Source: Panagrolaimus kolymaensis (taxonomy: Eukaryota > Nematoda > Chromadorea > Rhabditida > Panagrolaimidae). From it: a stretch of 64,000 nt of DNA. Both the position numbers and the translations under genes were made by a program. The notes under the pieces were generated by a model, which was not told where the DNA came from, did no database searches, and saw only the letters and a list, made by a program, of their open reading frames with translations. Location of the stretch: assembly GCA_028622995.1 (NCBI GenBank), contig JAJQJQ010000003.1:8122001-8186000 (forward strand), read 5' to 3'. Of the stretch, positions 48,536 to 61,929 are shown one piece after another. Position 1 is the stretch's first letter. Each line of letters opens with the position of its first letter.

Positions 48536-51011
48536 TCATGTTTGAAGTAAACTGTTGAGAAGTTGTAAAGGACGATGAAGTTGAAGTTCAATCCAACATG
48601 GAGTTTCTTTAATTGATGATCGAGTATATCCAACTCCCCAACCTTTTACAAAACTTAAGGCAATGGTGCAACAAACTCTTCGCAAATCATCTACACCAAT
48701 AACTGAGCGATCTAAGATATTTGGAGTTGCATGGGTTCCAGTTATGGCATGTTGTTGTTCTTCATAAGCTCGTTGAGCGGCTCTTCGTTGGTCATACATT
48801 TCAGTGTGGGCCCATTTTAAGTCAAATATCTAAAAATCTAAGTAAGAAAATTTTAATTTATCGGTGTTGGACCCACTTTTTTACTTGCACCTGGACTAAA
48901 TTTATGAACGGTTGATCCATAAATTACATTACTTTCAAAATCCATGTAATTGCTTCGAATGAATACTCCTTTCGCTGATAAACATTCAAGTGTAACACTT
49001 CCATCTGAATGATATTTTAATCGAATTCCTTTTCCTATTCCCATTCTTGCACGTTCTGAAGCTTCAGTTCTATGAACATTTGATAAAGCTCCAAGGCAAA
49101 TTCTTCCCAATCTCATCCCACCAGGGTCCATTCCACCATCAATAATAATTTCAGATTGCATTGAAGGAATATTAAAAGTTTCGCCTATTTGTGTATCCAA
49201 TTCATAATAAGATATTGAACACCAATCAGATACAAAATCATTTTTAAGATGTAAAATTGGTGCCAATTCATTTTGCATTAAGTCTAAAAAATTAATTATT
49301 TTAGCAAAATTTTATAATTGGGTTTACTTACATCTCAAATTCGCATATCTTTCTATCAAAGGTCCATTTTCGGCATTTGTAAATTGTTGTTGTTGAGGCT
49401 GCTTCCATTCATTATTTTGATAATCATTTTTAACAAAGGATGGCAAATATTGATTAATTATGGTACTTTGATTATCGGGTTGATGAGTGATTACACAACT
49501 TGGCTGCTGATTAGGGCCATACATAAATAAAGTACATGGTTTATGAGGCATCATTGGTCCAAAATTTTGTGGTGGATGAACAACATTCATTGGATAATTA
49601 TTTGTTGTTGTTACATCACCTGAATAACCATGCATAGGAGATTGCATTGAATTATTCGAATGCGAGATTTGTCCATTTTGTGAAAGAGTCATAAAAGCAG
49701 GCGATGGTTGTAAAAGATTATTATTACCTGGTGACCTTTCAATTCCTTCCATCGAATATGGTTGATAATCCATTCCTCCGCCAATACAAGAAGCGGCCGA
49801 TGTTTGCCTTGTATTTAGAGTATTCAAGTCAATGTTACCATAACCTGAGGATACAACCCTTTCATAATGAAATGGATTAATGCAAATTAAATCTGGATGT
49901 TCATTAGGTATTAAACATATATCCATTTTTTGTAATTCATTTTTATTTACATTTGGCCATCGCCAAATTCGAGCATATACTACGTGTGGAACACCCTTTC
50001 TTCCGGCAACTTGTAATCTACCATCAAGTGATCTCTAAAAAAAGGTAATCAAACATAAAATAATAATAAAATTTATCATATTTTTAAAATTTATTTTTTT
50101 GTTTATTTTTTATTGAGTAAAAAAAACTTACTTGAATGGTTACACATGATGTTTGTTCTTTTCCGCCGGAAGTTACGGCACTTATCAAAGCATCTAATTC
50201 CGTTCTCTTATCTTTCAATTTTTTAACTAAGCTTTCAATTGCTTTTCTAACAAACTCTGGTTCTTCACCTCCCTATAAAATAAACAAATATATATTATTG
50301 ATTTTATATTAACAAAAAAAGTGACTGTTACAAAATAAAAAATACCTGATGATAGCATTGCAAAACTTGAACAACTTGAGCACATGGATCTGATTGCTGT
50401 TGTGATTGATTAGAATGTGATGATGGTTGTTGTTGACCCGTAGTAGCACTAATATTCGTATCTCCATGATGAGACGACGACCATTCTTCTTCAGAATTTA
50501 TATCCATTTTCTGGAAATTAAAAGATTAATAATTTTTAAATTTGTGCTTATTGATTCTTACGCTATTATTTATTATTTCTATCGGTTGCTGTTGCTGTTG
50601 CTGAGGCACAAAATGAAGCGGTTGTTGGTCTTCAGATATTTTAGTTGGCATTGGATATCCAAATATCTCTGGATCCACTACTGTATGTTGATGAGATATT
50701 GGAGCTTGTTGTTGTAATGGCAGCGGATCATAAAAATTTGAATAATTTTGATAATAAATATTTGGATGAGTATCAAGAATAGAAGAATTATTATTTGGAT
50801 TTATTGTAGTCAAAAATTGCTGCTGTTGGACGTTATTATTTTGTGATGATGGTTCAATAATATTATTGGAATAATAAAAATTATTTGATACATGTGTGCC
50901 GCCACCAAAATTATTTGTTGATGGTGGAGGCATTGATGATATCGAACAATAAGTAATTGGTTCATTTTGAAATTGACATGTCGGCACTGCTGTTGATGTA
51001 TTTCCCGTCAT
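48536..51011 (-). CDS. sma-4: Co-Smad (SMAD4/SMA-4 type) transcription factor
   Basis: Partner of receptor Smads in TGF-beta/BMP signalling; it enters the nucleus and binds DNA. Exons (minus): 51011-50562, 50510-50346, 50272-50132, 50034-49332, 49283-48877, 48829-48536; in phase, about 719 aa. After a Gln/Asn/Pro-rich N-terminus, the MH1 domain runs from CAQVVQVLQCYHQGGEE through the DNA-contacting part RSLDGRLQVAGRKGVPHVVY to the zinc ligands in ICINPFHYERV. A long low-complexity linker follows. The MH2 domain starts WCSISYYELDTQIGETF and includes FCLG-like RICLGALSNVHRTEASERAR, IGVDDLRRVCCTIALSFVKG and SIKETPCWIELQLHRPLQLL. There is no C-terminal SSxS receptor-phosphorylation motif, as expected for a co-Smad. 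SMA-4 is preferred over the divergent DAF-3 because of close SMAD4-like MH2 sequence, but the symbol is tentative. Confidence 0.92.
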
Positions 51012-52173
51012 TTTTATAAGCTAAAAAAATAATTATTCAAAATTTATAAAAATAAGAAAAAAAGTTTAAGGAAAGAGAATTAGAAGGTCACGATTGAAAA
51101 AAATAATTCAGAATCAAAACTGTTAGTTTTTAACATTAAAAAAGTGATAATAATGAGAATGAACAGTGTCAAAAAAACTAATTAAATTAAATTTAATTTG
51201 CCTGACTTCGGTTTATTTTTATTTATATCAATTTTAAAAAACAAAATCAAAAAATATAAAGTTTATAAACCCAATTAATTAAAAACTTGTTTTTTATTTG
51301 TTAACATCTCCAATTAACAATTATTACATCTCTAAGGTGATGATAGATAAAAATAAAAATAAAATTTTAAAATTAAAAAAGAGATCATTCAAAATAAATA
51401 AAATCAAATTAAGTTTAAAAAAAGCAAGCAGAAGGTTGAAAAGAAAAAAATTTAAAGAAAATAAAAATGGAACGCGGGATTGACGACAATCGGAAGGAGA
51501 AGAAGCCACCGCTTGCAATTTTTTTTTTTTTTTGCTGATGGAAGATGATTTTTCGTCTGCTTGCTAACGTTTTTTTTATAAAAGTTAGTTGCATAAGAAA
51601 AAAATAAATAAAATAGTCCGTGTGCTGCTTCTTCGCGCGTAGTAGCAGCACACACAAGGCAGCAATCTTATGGATGAAAAAAAAACGTCGTCGTCGAATG
51701 AGTTATGTCCAAAAAATAAAATAAAAAATATGACGATGGTGTGTCACACGTATCGTCAAAAAAAAAAATACAACAGTCGCAGTGAGTTGTTAGTCAGTCA
51801 GCCAGTTGTCAACTGCGGAAGAAGATGCTTTATACTTTCCTCCTCTTTTTTTTTTGCTGACAGACGACGACCAAATTTTTTTTCTTCAGGTGTTGTTTTT
51901 TTTAAAGCGCGCGTTTCTTTCTTTCATTCACCTTTCCTTATTTTTTTCCCGCCAGTCAAATTTTTTTCTTTACTGCTTTTTTTCCTTGAAATTTTTCTAT
52001 CAAGCAATACATACTTTTACCTCTAACTTATAGGCTTTGTTATTCTTCAATGTTTAAAAGTTAAGTCAAATAATTAAAATTATAAATATTTACTTTTATT
52101 TTTCAAAAAACTAAAAATTACTAGATATAAAATAAAAACGTTCCCATAAAAATATAAAATAATAGTAATCTAA
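51012..52173. other. Intergenic promoter region, no gene seen
   Basis: Between the co-Smad start and the dehydrogenase stop. It holds a short hairpin near 51621-51652 (TGTGCTGCT...AGCAGCACA) but no coding exon. Open frames 51415-51657 and 51670-52026 are low-complexity. Confidence 0.5.
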
Positions 52174-53219
52174 TTAATGTTCACTAAGAAATTTATAAAC
52201 ACAGCCAAAATCTTTATTTTTAAAATCTGGATGTCGAGATAAAATTTGATACATTTGATGTGCGAGTGATCCAAGAGGGGTTGGAGCTTTACATTGTGTT
52301 GATGCAGTTTGTGCTAAACCCAAATCCTGGAGAAGAAAATTTGTAATAAAACTTAGCTCAAATTAAATATTGTATTGCTTACTTTAGCCATTAACTGACT
52401 TCCAAAACCGCCAGCATAGTCTCGACAAGATGGAACACCTTCAATAATATTTGGAACTGGATTGTAGGTGTCACTGCTCCAACATCGACCCGAACTTGTA
52501 TTAATAATAGATGCAAGCAATTTAGGGTCAAGACCCATTCTAAAAAGTATTTCTAAATATAAAAAAATTAGAAATCAAAATTTTTTACTTGACTCCAAGA
52601 TTCATAGCTTCTGCAACGCCAATCATTTGAATAGCCAAAAGCATATTATTACAAATTTTAACTGCTTGTCCATTTCCAACATCTCCGCAATGAACAATAT
52701 TTTTACCCATAAGTTTTAGAATAGGATTAGCCCGATCAAAATCTGCTTTAGTTCCACCAACCATAAAAGTAAGGGTAGCATTTTGAGCTCCTGTAACTCC
52801 ACCCGAAACTGGAGCATCAATGTATGAAGCTTGCTTTTCGGCACAAAGTTTAGAAATATCTATGGAGGCACTTTGTTCGATGGTGCTACTATCAATGCAT
52901 AGAGTTCCAGGTTTAATAGTTCTGCAAAGATAATTTTATAATTATTGAAAGAAAAAAAGAAACAAATTTACTCAAGAAGTCCTTTGCTACCAGTAAAAAC
53001 AGAATTCACAATACTACTGTTTGGAAGCATGGTAACAATATTTTTTGAAGCTGCAGCAATATCAGCGGGATGTTTTACGATTTCTGCTCCATCTGATTTT
53101 AGCTCATCTTGACGTTTAACATCCACATCAAAAGCAATAACTTTGATACCATTTTTAAGTAAATTTCGAGCCATATGATTTCCCATTTGGCCGAGGCCAA
53201 GAAAACCCACGGTCGTCAT
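52174..53219 (-). CDS. 3-hydroxyisobutyrate dehydrogenase
   Basis: Oxidises 3-hydroxyisobutyrate to methylmalonate semialdehyde with NAD+ in valine breakdown, normally in mitochondria. Exons (minus): 53219-52972, 52921-52589, 52539-52383, 52326-52174; in phase, 296 aa, typical for the family. Seen: the NAD-binding loop [16 protein letters not shown] at the N-terminus, DVDVKRQ after the second strand, the substrate motif [20 protein letters not shown], and [16 protein letters not shown] with the catalytic lysine. The [11 protein letters not shown] segment is also typical. The start is directly at the Rossmann fold, so no mitochondrial presequence is encoded from this ATG; an upstream leader exon cannot be excluded. 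Confidence 0.95.
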
Positions 53220-54157
53220 TTTTCTTTTTTCTAAAAATGATTTAAGTTTTCATTAAATATGTTTAATTATTATAAATATCGACTAAAATCATATATTCAT
53301 CATAGAAGTTTAACAGCAAAAAACGAGCAAAAATTATCAAAGAAAAATAATGAAGAAGAAAAAAAGCAGACGCATTTTCACGAAATGTAAGAAAGACTTT
53401 GAAACAAAATGAAACAACCAACACACGTGTGTGTGCATCAATAATAAGTTCAACTACATAGAACGATCGGCTGAGCTGCTCACTGGCCATCATCGCTATG
53501 TGGCCGAAAGATGTATTGGTGTGTCCTGATCAAGAGCAGCGAATTAGAATAATACAAAGTTCAAAGTTATTAACACGCATAGTCTTAGTGGAAAGTGTTA
53601 TAAGCCTTGTTCGAATAATTTCTTGCAAATTTAGTTTTATTTATTTAATCACTTTTTTACTTAATATTTGGTTCTTACATTTTATTTAAATTGCAGAAAA
53701 AAAGAGAGAGTATTTATCAAATAGTTTTAATGAATATATTTTCGAAATTTACGCAAAAACTGTATTCTTCCTACTCAATATTAATTTTAATTATTAGTTT
53801 ATTTTAAGCAAATATGTATAAACAAAAATGAACAATTCGTTCCCAACAAAATGAACATCACTCAAAATCAAATCTCTTTTTTGGACGGAAAGCAAAAAAA
53901 TAAGGAAAAAATAAAGCATTATTAAAGTTTTATAAAAAATAGTAACCAAGAAAAAATTGGAAAGATTGCACTGAATGTAAAAAATGAGAAAATACAATAA
54001 ATACAAAACAAAAATGCTTCAGAAAAAGTACAGATAAAACAACAACAAAATACCAGCGTATTGCCACTTTTTGAGAAAAAAAACTGAGAACTTTCGTTGT
54101 TAAATTAATAAAAAAATAAAAATAAAAGGAAAAACGAAAGACAAATTTTGAATTTTC
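53220..54157. other. Intergenic, no gene seen
   Basis: Between the dehydrogenase start and the KDM5 stop codon. Open frames 53498-53689 (+) and 53794-54006 (-) are short with no domain. It includes the KDM5 3' UTR. Confidence 0.5.
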
Positions 54158-57100
54158 TTAAATGGCTGAGCATTTATGACATTTAAAATTATTATTATCA
54201 CAACAAGTTTCAGCTAGTTTAAGATTCCATGATATACAAGTAAAATGATAAAAATTATTGCAACCATTTTCAGTGCATTTAATTGCAATGGATTTTCCAA
54301 GTGGATGTATGCAAGCATCTTTGCCAGCTTTGCATTCCACATCATCAACATCAAAAATTGCTAATTTTTTTGATATTGTTGTATCTTTGATTGCTGATGT
54401 TGGTCTTCTACGAAGTCGAGTAGCTTCAAAAAGATATGGTCTAATAAATGAACATGTTTCTCTTGCTTGATTTAATCGATTTACAATTCGGCAACGAATT
54501 AACTGTTCAGGCGTGAAATATGAATCATAAATTGGATGATTGAGAATAATTTTGTAAACTTGATCATCCATTATTTCACTGCTTAAAATTACATTAGCTT
54601 CTTTTCTAAATTCATCATGAGAAAGATTCGAATGTGGAAGGGACAAGAATTTTTCTATTCCATTTTTATGGATGTTGTAAAAAGTTTTGAATGCAACAAA
54701 ATCAACTGAATCATTCATATCTTCATCGATTAAATTTTTGAGATCATTTAAATATGGTCGTTTACTTCGAATGCATCTTGGACACATATAAACTCCAGGT
54801 TTAATTGAATCTAATCTATTGAAAAATGGATTCCATGGAGCGCAAGATATATGCAATTCAGTGGCGCAAATTATGCAACAAATCGTAGACAATGGCGATG
54901 AATTTTCTTTTGGCATTGTCATTCCACAAACGCAAAGTGACTTTTTAGGATGTGATTCTGGATTGGAATTTATTTTGTATAACTCATAAAGATATTTTCG
55001 GGAATGATCATAGTTGTTTTGAATATAAGCTATCTAAAAATTTGAGATAAGACAAAGCAGTAAAGAAATTTTTACAAACCAATGAAGTTTTATTATTTTG
55101 AAAAGGCATAAATTCAAACTCTTCCAAAGATTCAGGGACGTATGGAAGTCGGTATTTTCCATTTTTGAACAAATCTGGTAAATCATAACGTCCAAGAATT
55201 ATCTATAAAAAATTTACATCAAATTCTCGTCTTTTTAATTATTTTAAAAACTTACATCATGAACTCGATAATAAGGTATTTTCAATCGAAAATGAGCCAA
55301 CAAACTAATATGTAACTTTTCAACTTTTTGAATGCCTTCCATGAATATTTGATGAAGCCATGAATTTTTAAGTAAAATATTCTTTTTGAACCTTGAACAA
55401 AAGGTTTTGAGCGGCGAAACAGAATATAGATTCATGTTGTTAATAAAATTCACGGCATCTTTGCCCATTCTCAAACAACTTTCATTGATGAAAATATACT
55501 TATTATAATTATCCGCGTCAAGCCAAGTGAATTTATCAACGTATTTTTCTGTGAATTTTAACGCTGCTTCATAGCCTTTGCCTTGTGTTTGATTTTCTTT
55601 AAGAAATTGCTCAGTCTGAAAAAATACTACCGTAATTTTTTTTCGATATGTTTAACAAAGTACAAAAACATACAGTTTTTTCACATTCCACTGCTTCAAT
55701 ATATAATTGTTTCAACCATTTTAAAGCTTCTCTAACCTTTGAACAACTGTTTGCAAACTTTTCTCCTTCATTTATAGTATTTTGAAGTTCCTCGAGAGTC
55801 CAAGTTGTAAATTCTTTTACTTTCAATTTGCATCCTGCTTTAATAGCTTCATCACGAATTTTGTTTGCCTTTTCATAATCTGAGAGAAATTGGACCTTCC
55901 TTAGAACCTCCACTCTTAGTAGCCATTCTATTCTATTAACTTCATTTGTAAGTTCAACAACAGTTGGGTCATCGATGGGCCAATCTGAGAATTCTTGTGC
56001 CAAAGTATTGGCTTTTGCTAATAGAATTTTAGGATCTTCTTGTGAGTTTCGTATCTCTTCAATATTTTTTTGACATCGATCTTTACCGCCATTGGCTTTC
56101 AAGACGTAATGCTATAAAGAAGTGGAATTAAGCTTTTTTCAACCAAAACTATAAAAACTTACTTCAATGATTTTTTCCAAATGCATCGAATACACCGGAT
56201 ATTTCTCCACTCTTTGCTTTACAACTTGCAAGGTTATGCTTTTATTATCTCTTAATGGAGGGAAATAAGTTCGATTTTCACTCCTTGTTGCGACAGCTGA
56301 ACTTGAATTAACATCATTTTCTTCCCAAGTTGGTAAATAGCTTTGTACTTCTGCTGCAAATTCTTCATAATTTGACATTACTAAATCCAAATCTTCGATA
56401 TCTTTAGTTAGCGGGAATTTTGCTTTTTCTCCAACTTCCTTAATTTTAACAAGGTCTTCGTAAGCTAAAAAAGGTATATATAAAACTATTAATTCATTAA
56501 ACAAAAAATGCCTACCAATTCTTGATTTATGAGCAGCCAAATTTTTAACTGTTCTTTGAACTAAATTTATCCAAGTAAGCCATGGATCCGAAACAGTTAT
56601 AAACTCTTTCAAATCATTGTACAAAGAAATTGGATCATTCGAATATGCAAAACGTAAATCCTCGACTTTGCATTCTTTACAAATTTTCTTAAAATGCAGC
56701 GGGCAGGTTACTTTCATATGTGGACAAATAACTGCAGCCGAATATAACAAAGTATTGCAGTGAGTGCATGAGCGGAGATCGTCACTTGGAGCAATATCGA
56801 GAAGATTAATGGCGGGATTATTGAAATTAAAATTGCACTTTTTTAAATATTTTCGGAAACCCAAATCTCGATTTATCATGGATGTATATTCTTCAATCAC
56901 GGGTTTAAGCATGGTTGGATCCAATTCACCAAAATCATTTGCCATACTTAGCACCAATGAATCATGCGAGAATACACAAGCTCGACCAACTTCGGCGTAA
57001 TTTTGTAAACTAAGTCTACCAAATCGAAGCCAATCATAGGGAGCGAAATTAACGGCTTCGGCAACGTTATAACCAGCATTAAAGCCAGCATGATAAGCTC

Positions 57101-59274
57101 TGGGAAAAGTAATCACAATTTCGCCGACATTTTGACGAACTGTGTAAACATCGATGTCATTATCCATCAAAAATTGGGGATGAGCCATCGTACTCATATG
57201 ATGAAGAAGATCTGGATGTTCTTCGAATAATTCTGGAGCTGTTTGACGCATTAAACAATCAAACTTGGATGCATGTTTTTCTGGAATGCCATACCATACT
57301 TTTGTTTCACCTCTGAAAATTTTTTGTATGCTAATTTCCGCGGATCAAAAAGGTAGCTTACTCATGCATATAATTAATGCTATAAGTCCAATGATCTTCA
57401 ACATGCCAACAAAATAGAGAAAAACACATTCCAACGTAAACCCATGGAATGGTCATACCAGAAATATTTTCTTCTAAATGATAAAAAGCACTTTGTTGTG
57501 CAATTGGCAGATTATTCAAATTCCATGGATGTTCAGAATAATATTGGAGATCGGGAGACATGGCTTTATATTCTTCATCGGTTTTAGCTCTCAATGGAAA
57601 GCCACTACCAAAATTGCCTGAATTTAAATCAGCTCCATAAAAAGCGAACAGATCAGAATGCAAGTCGCCAACATTCTTCCAAAATACTTTTTCCACATCT
57701 TCTACCGTAACCTTCAAAACAATAATAAATATAAAAAAAATTTTGCTTTTGAAAACTTACATCCGAAGCTTTTTTAGCATGGAAAAATTCAGCTTTAAAT
57801 GCATCAGCATGTTCACGAAATTTTTGAAGGGAAAATCTATCCGGGGCTTCAAAAAATGCTTTAACCAATTCTGGTTTGAGCTTCATGGAATTTAGTTTTT
57901 GCCTCTTTGGAGTTTGAGAATTCCTTTGTCTTTTTTTAGGTGCAATAACCTTTTTCGGAGTTTTAACAGTTGGTAAAAATTGTCGAAGTTTTTGAATTGG
58001 CGCTGCTGCCGCTTCTGGAATCGATGTTCTTTTTGGTTTTCGTTGTCGCATGGGTTTAGTTTGATGAGTTTCTGGCAATTTTTTAATTTGATTAAATGAA
58101 GCAATTTTCTTCACCGCTTCCGCGGTTGCTCTTCTTGACGAGCGCCGAATTTTGGGTTCCTCTTTAGTTTTTTCTGGAACATTTTCTGATGGACTTTTTT
58201 CTTTTTCCGCAGGCGATGGAGTTTGATATCCATCTGAGGGAGAAGAATCATCTGTAATTATTTGAGGCGGAGTTGGTATTATGGATTTTATACGTTTTAT
58301 ATTAGGCTCTGATTCTTCATTATCTTCAGAGGAGTTTGATCTTTTTCGAGTTATCCCTTCATGATTGTAACAAAAATTGATTGGTTTAAAAGGATATTCT
58401 GTATTTTCTGACGATTGAGCTTTGGAGGATTTCATGATAGACGATGGTCCAGGTTGAGGCTCTTCGTCAACAACAACATCAGGCAATTCAATTTTGTTTT
58501 CTGGTGATGCTGCCTAAAACATTTTCTATGGATAAACTTTACAAATTTTAATTGACTTTTCTTACCTTTACGGTTGCTACTTTCCACGAATGAATCCGAT
58601 GCTTTTTGGATTTTCGATTCTTGTTTCTTTTGCTTCTTTGAGTTAACTTATATTTTTTTGATGCATGTCGACCTGTTCGAGCTCTCCTCCTCAATTGTTG
58701 TTCAGTTCTTAATGCAACTCGAAAAGGTGAAATTATGCTGTAATAATATAATTTTAAAGCTGTCGCAAATTTTTCTTCGATATTGCAAAGCAGCGCCACA
58801 GTTTTCCATAAATCCATATTATTTGGGTCTTTGCGAACTTCATAGCTGTCAATTGCCTGAAAATGTTTTGAGATTTGAAGGTGAAATATAAAATTTAAGC
58901 CTTACTAAAAGAAATATCGCTAAATTTAGAAGTTCTCCACCAAATTTGGGCGGCTTCCCTTTAATTTCATCATGAATATAAAAAACTTTGAGTTTATCTG
59001 ATATCAAATAATGTTCACGATTAAATGCATCCGTCATCGATAATCTCTGAGATCTGGGTTTAAATTCCAAAGTTCTGGCAAGTGAAAAAGGTGGCTTAAA
59101 ATCTGATGGAGGAATAATTTTAATTACACCATAATTTCTTCCTTCTTCTCGAATGGAATCCACATAACTAAATGGATCAGCAAATTCATCGGAAGTTGGA
59201 TAAAATATTTTTGCCAACGGCGGAATTACATGGTTTTTATAATAATTTTTAATAGGTTCTTTAATCTTTGCCAT
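54158..59274 (-). CDS. rbr-2: KDM5/RBR-2 histone H3K4 demethylase lacking PHD1
   Basis: Fe(II)/2-oxoglutarate enzyme that removes H3K4me3/2. Exons (minus): 59274-58906, 58856-58566, 58513-57761, 57711-57362, 57312-56516, 56464-56163, 56111-55674, 55615-55256, 55202-55080, 55033-54158; in phase, about 1,552 aa. Order: JmjN (about 18-55; FYPTSDEFADPFSYVDSI), a weak ARID-like region (about 110-170), a long basic Ser/Pro-rich linker (about 220-450), JmjC with iron ligands in CWHVEDHW (about 575) and FPRAYHAGFN (about 663), the C5HC2 zinc region (CTHCNTLL ... CPHMKVTCPLHF), a PLU-1-like helical region, and C-terminal Cys-rich PHD parts (ICCIICATELHISCAPW; CIHPLGKSIAIKC ... FKCHKC). The PHD1 finger normally between ARID and JmjC is absent, replaced by the linker. 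The 51-base intron at 56465-56515 is in frame and stop-free. Confidence 0.92.
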
Positions 59275-61500
59275 AATAATAAAACAATAATTAGAAACCA
59301 ATCAAAAAATTATGACTGTTGCTAGTTGGAGTGACAAATAAGCAAATACAAATAAAAAAGTAAAGAATATTCAAATTCGTTCAATTTTGTCTGAAAAATA
59401 AAATTATGGATTAATAAAAAAGTAAAATATTGTAAAATTTAATAATAAGTAAAAGGGCTGTCTTAAAAATGAAAAGAGAGGAGAGAAAAATCTACATTCG
59501 GCTTATTCACTCACTCACACACACATTTTTTATTTTACGCGCACTAAGCGATGTGACGTGACAATGGCGAAAATAAAATAAAAATGTAGCAAATCGAAAG
59601 AGGAAAAAATGCCGGACTATTTTATTTAAAAAAAATATTAAACACGAAACTTTATTTTAGAAATAGCTAAAAAGAATATATATAAAAAATATTAAATTTA
59701 ACGATTTTTTTATATCTTTTGTACTTTTTAAACCCAAGTCTAACGAAATTAGCTTTAAAAAACGAGCAGCTAAAGGTAGCTTTAAATTTGTCTGCCGCGA
59801 ATATAAAAAAAAGTAATAAGTTAATATTAAATGCCACAGTAAAAGCTGAAAATTACTTTTTCTGGTAATAAAAAAAGGTTAAACAATTTACCAAGAACTT
59901 GATGCAGAAAAAAAAAAGAAAACGAAAACTTAATCATATGCTTTTAAAAAAATATATAGAAAATTTTGAAATAACAAAAGTCTTACAACTTAAAATTAAA
60001 AATAAAAACTTTTAAAAATATTGTCTAAACAACTTTTAATATTTCCTACAAAACTAATAATTACTTAAAGCATTTTTTGTTAAATACAAAAAAAGGAAAA
60101 GGCAAATCAGCTGGATTAAAACGCATACTCACTGGCGCAAGGAAAGGGAAAAAGCAAAATAAAAAATCAATAAACCTTCAAAGCATTTTTTTCTCAAAAT
60201 TTTTAGATTTCTAACAAGTTTGCTTTATCCATAATTAAAAAATCTGTAATAAATAATAGAAATTTTGTGGAAAAAATATTCCAAAAAGCAAGATAGAAAA
60301 AACTCAAGTTCCAAGAATGTGCATATTTTTTTAGAAAGGTACTCTTCAAACGAATCTTCTCATCGGTGCGTTTCGAGAGGATTTAACTAACCTCTAAAAG
60401 CCCTTTTTCTCACCAGTTAAATTATATTTATTTATAAAGAATTACCAAAAAAAGAATCAATAACCATGATGATGTCTGAAGGTATTATTATCACTTTTTC
60501 CAAATGACAAATTATTAAAAATAAAAATAACATTTTGAAAATTAAAAACATCCAACAATAACAATATAACTTTTTTGGTAAAAATTTCCTTTTTTAGTTA
60601 GTTAAACACTTTTTGCATGCATTTTTTGTATTGTAAATTTTTTTTAACTTCTTTATTTTTTTCTGTTTGTGATTGTGATAGGCAAAAGAAAAAAACAACA
60701 TTCATCAAAAAATAGAAAAACTAATCAAGAGTTGTTTTATTTTTATCAGTCGTCGGGTGGCCAGAGTGACACAACAACGACACCTATAATATTTTCTTAA
60801 TCACGTTCATTTTTTTTTCTCGTGAATGTTCTTTCAATCTTTTTTTTAGTTCCTAAGAAGTAATCATAAACCATCACCACTTAAAAGAAAAATAATATAG
60901 AGTCTTCCTGAACATATATTACGCAATATTGTTTATGTCTTTGTTTTTTTTTTTGTTTCTTCAGATCACACGTTTTTTTGTTTGTTGCTTTTCTAACTTC
61001 TTACAGTTTGTTGTTGTTTCAAGAACAAAACAAAAAATTATGGCAGAAATTTGCGCTCTTTATTTTGTTGTTGTGCAAAAAAAAAGTAAAGAAAAAATTG
61101 AGGTTTTTTGTAAAAAAAAGTAAAAGTAAAAAGATATATACAAAACATACAAAAACAATCATCTAATAAACTAAAATATAGAAAGTGAGAATGAGAAGAA
61201 AAAAGCAATGAAAAAAAGGCCATCATTAATCTGTACAAAAGAATCGAGAGAAAAAAATGTTATAAAAATTAGAAAAGAAGAAGACCACTGAGAACATTGT
61301 TGTTTTTTATTTTGTTATATTTTTTTCTTTTTGCTAAAAAAGCTAGAGAAAAAAAGTTTCACGAGAGAAACAAAAGAAAAATTTACATAATAATAAGGAT
61401 CACAAAAAAAGAAAGATTGATAATCATCAAAAGAGACTATCATAAGCACGAAAAATTCAAATATGCAACAAATATTCATATTTATTTATTTTTTATTTTT
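59275..61500. other. Gene-poor region between rbr-2 and lgg-2
   Basis: About 2.2 kb, very AT-rich with A runs. Open frames such as 60929-61123 are Phe/Lys-rich shadows. It should include the rbr-2 promoter and the lgg-2 3' UTR. No repeat or RNA gene recognised. Confidence 0.5.
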
Positions 61501-61929
61501 TTAGCCGAATGTTGGTTGTGAAGCATAAACCATATATAAAAATCCATCTTGTTCTTGTTCCATTTGATAGAGTTGACTAATGGTCATACTATTAGAAACA
61601 ATGGATTTTTCATTGAGAAGCAAGAAAAATGCTTGATCAGGGTGTAATTGAAGGCGGCGACGTACAATTTGCATTAATTCAGCTACGGTGATATGATTGG
61701 GAACGAGATATTTGCATTTATCAAGAATGGGTAAATATCGTTCACCTTCATATCGTTCAATAATAATTGGAATTTTATCTGGTTGTTGTCGTTTAATATC
61801 TTCAACCATTCGAATTCGTTCGGCTATAAAAAAAGTTATCAATAAAAAGCCATGAAAAAAATTTGAGAAATCTAGCTTACCAAGATTTTTGCGTTCTTTG
61901 AATGAAGGAATATAACCCGATGCAGACAT
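61501..61929 (-). CDS. lgg-2: Atg8/LC3-type autophagy protein LGG-2
   Basis: Ubiquitin-like protein conjugated to phosphatidylethanolamine on autophagosome membranes. Exons (minus): 61929-61881 and 61823-61501, phase 1 junction; 123 aa. The sequence starts MSASGYIPSFKERKNL and runs through QQPDKIPIIIERYEGERYLP, CKYLVPNHITVAELMQIVRR and RLQLHPDQAFFLLLNEKSIV to GFLYMVYASQPTFG. The IVRRRLQLHPDQAFFLL part is LC3-like (LGG-2) rather than GABARAP-like (LGG-1). The coding frame ends exactly at the conserved glycine, so no ATG4 cleavage would be needed to expose it, as known for C. elegans LGG-2. Confidence 0.95.
   Translation of the reverse strand: MSASGYIPSFKERKNLGKLDFSNFFHGFLLITFFIAERIRMVEDIKRQQPDKIPIIIERYEGERYLPILDKCKYLVPNHITVAELMQIVRRRLQLHPDQAFFLLLNEKSIVSNSMTISQLYQMEQEQDGFLYMVYASQPTFG

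Noticed and set aside
51621..51652. TGTGCTGCT/AGCAGCACA hairpin upstream of the co-Smad gene
   Set aside because: Short stem in a GCAGCA-rich area where such pairs arise easily; no precursor-like extension for a microRNA.
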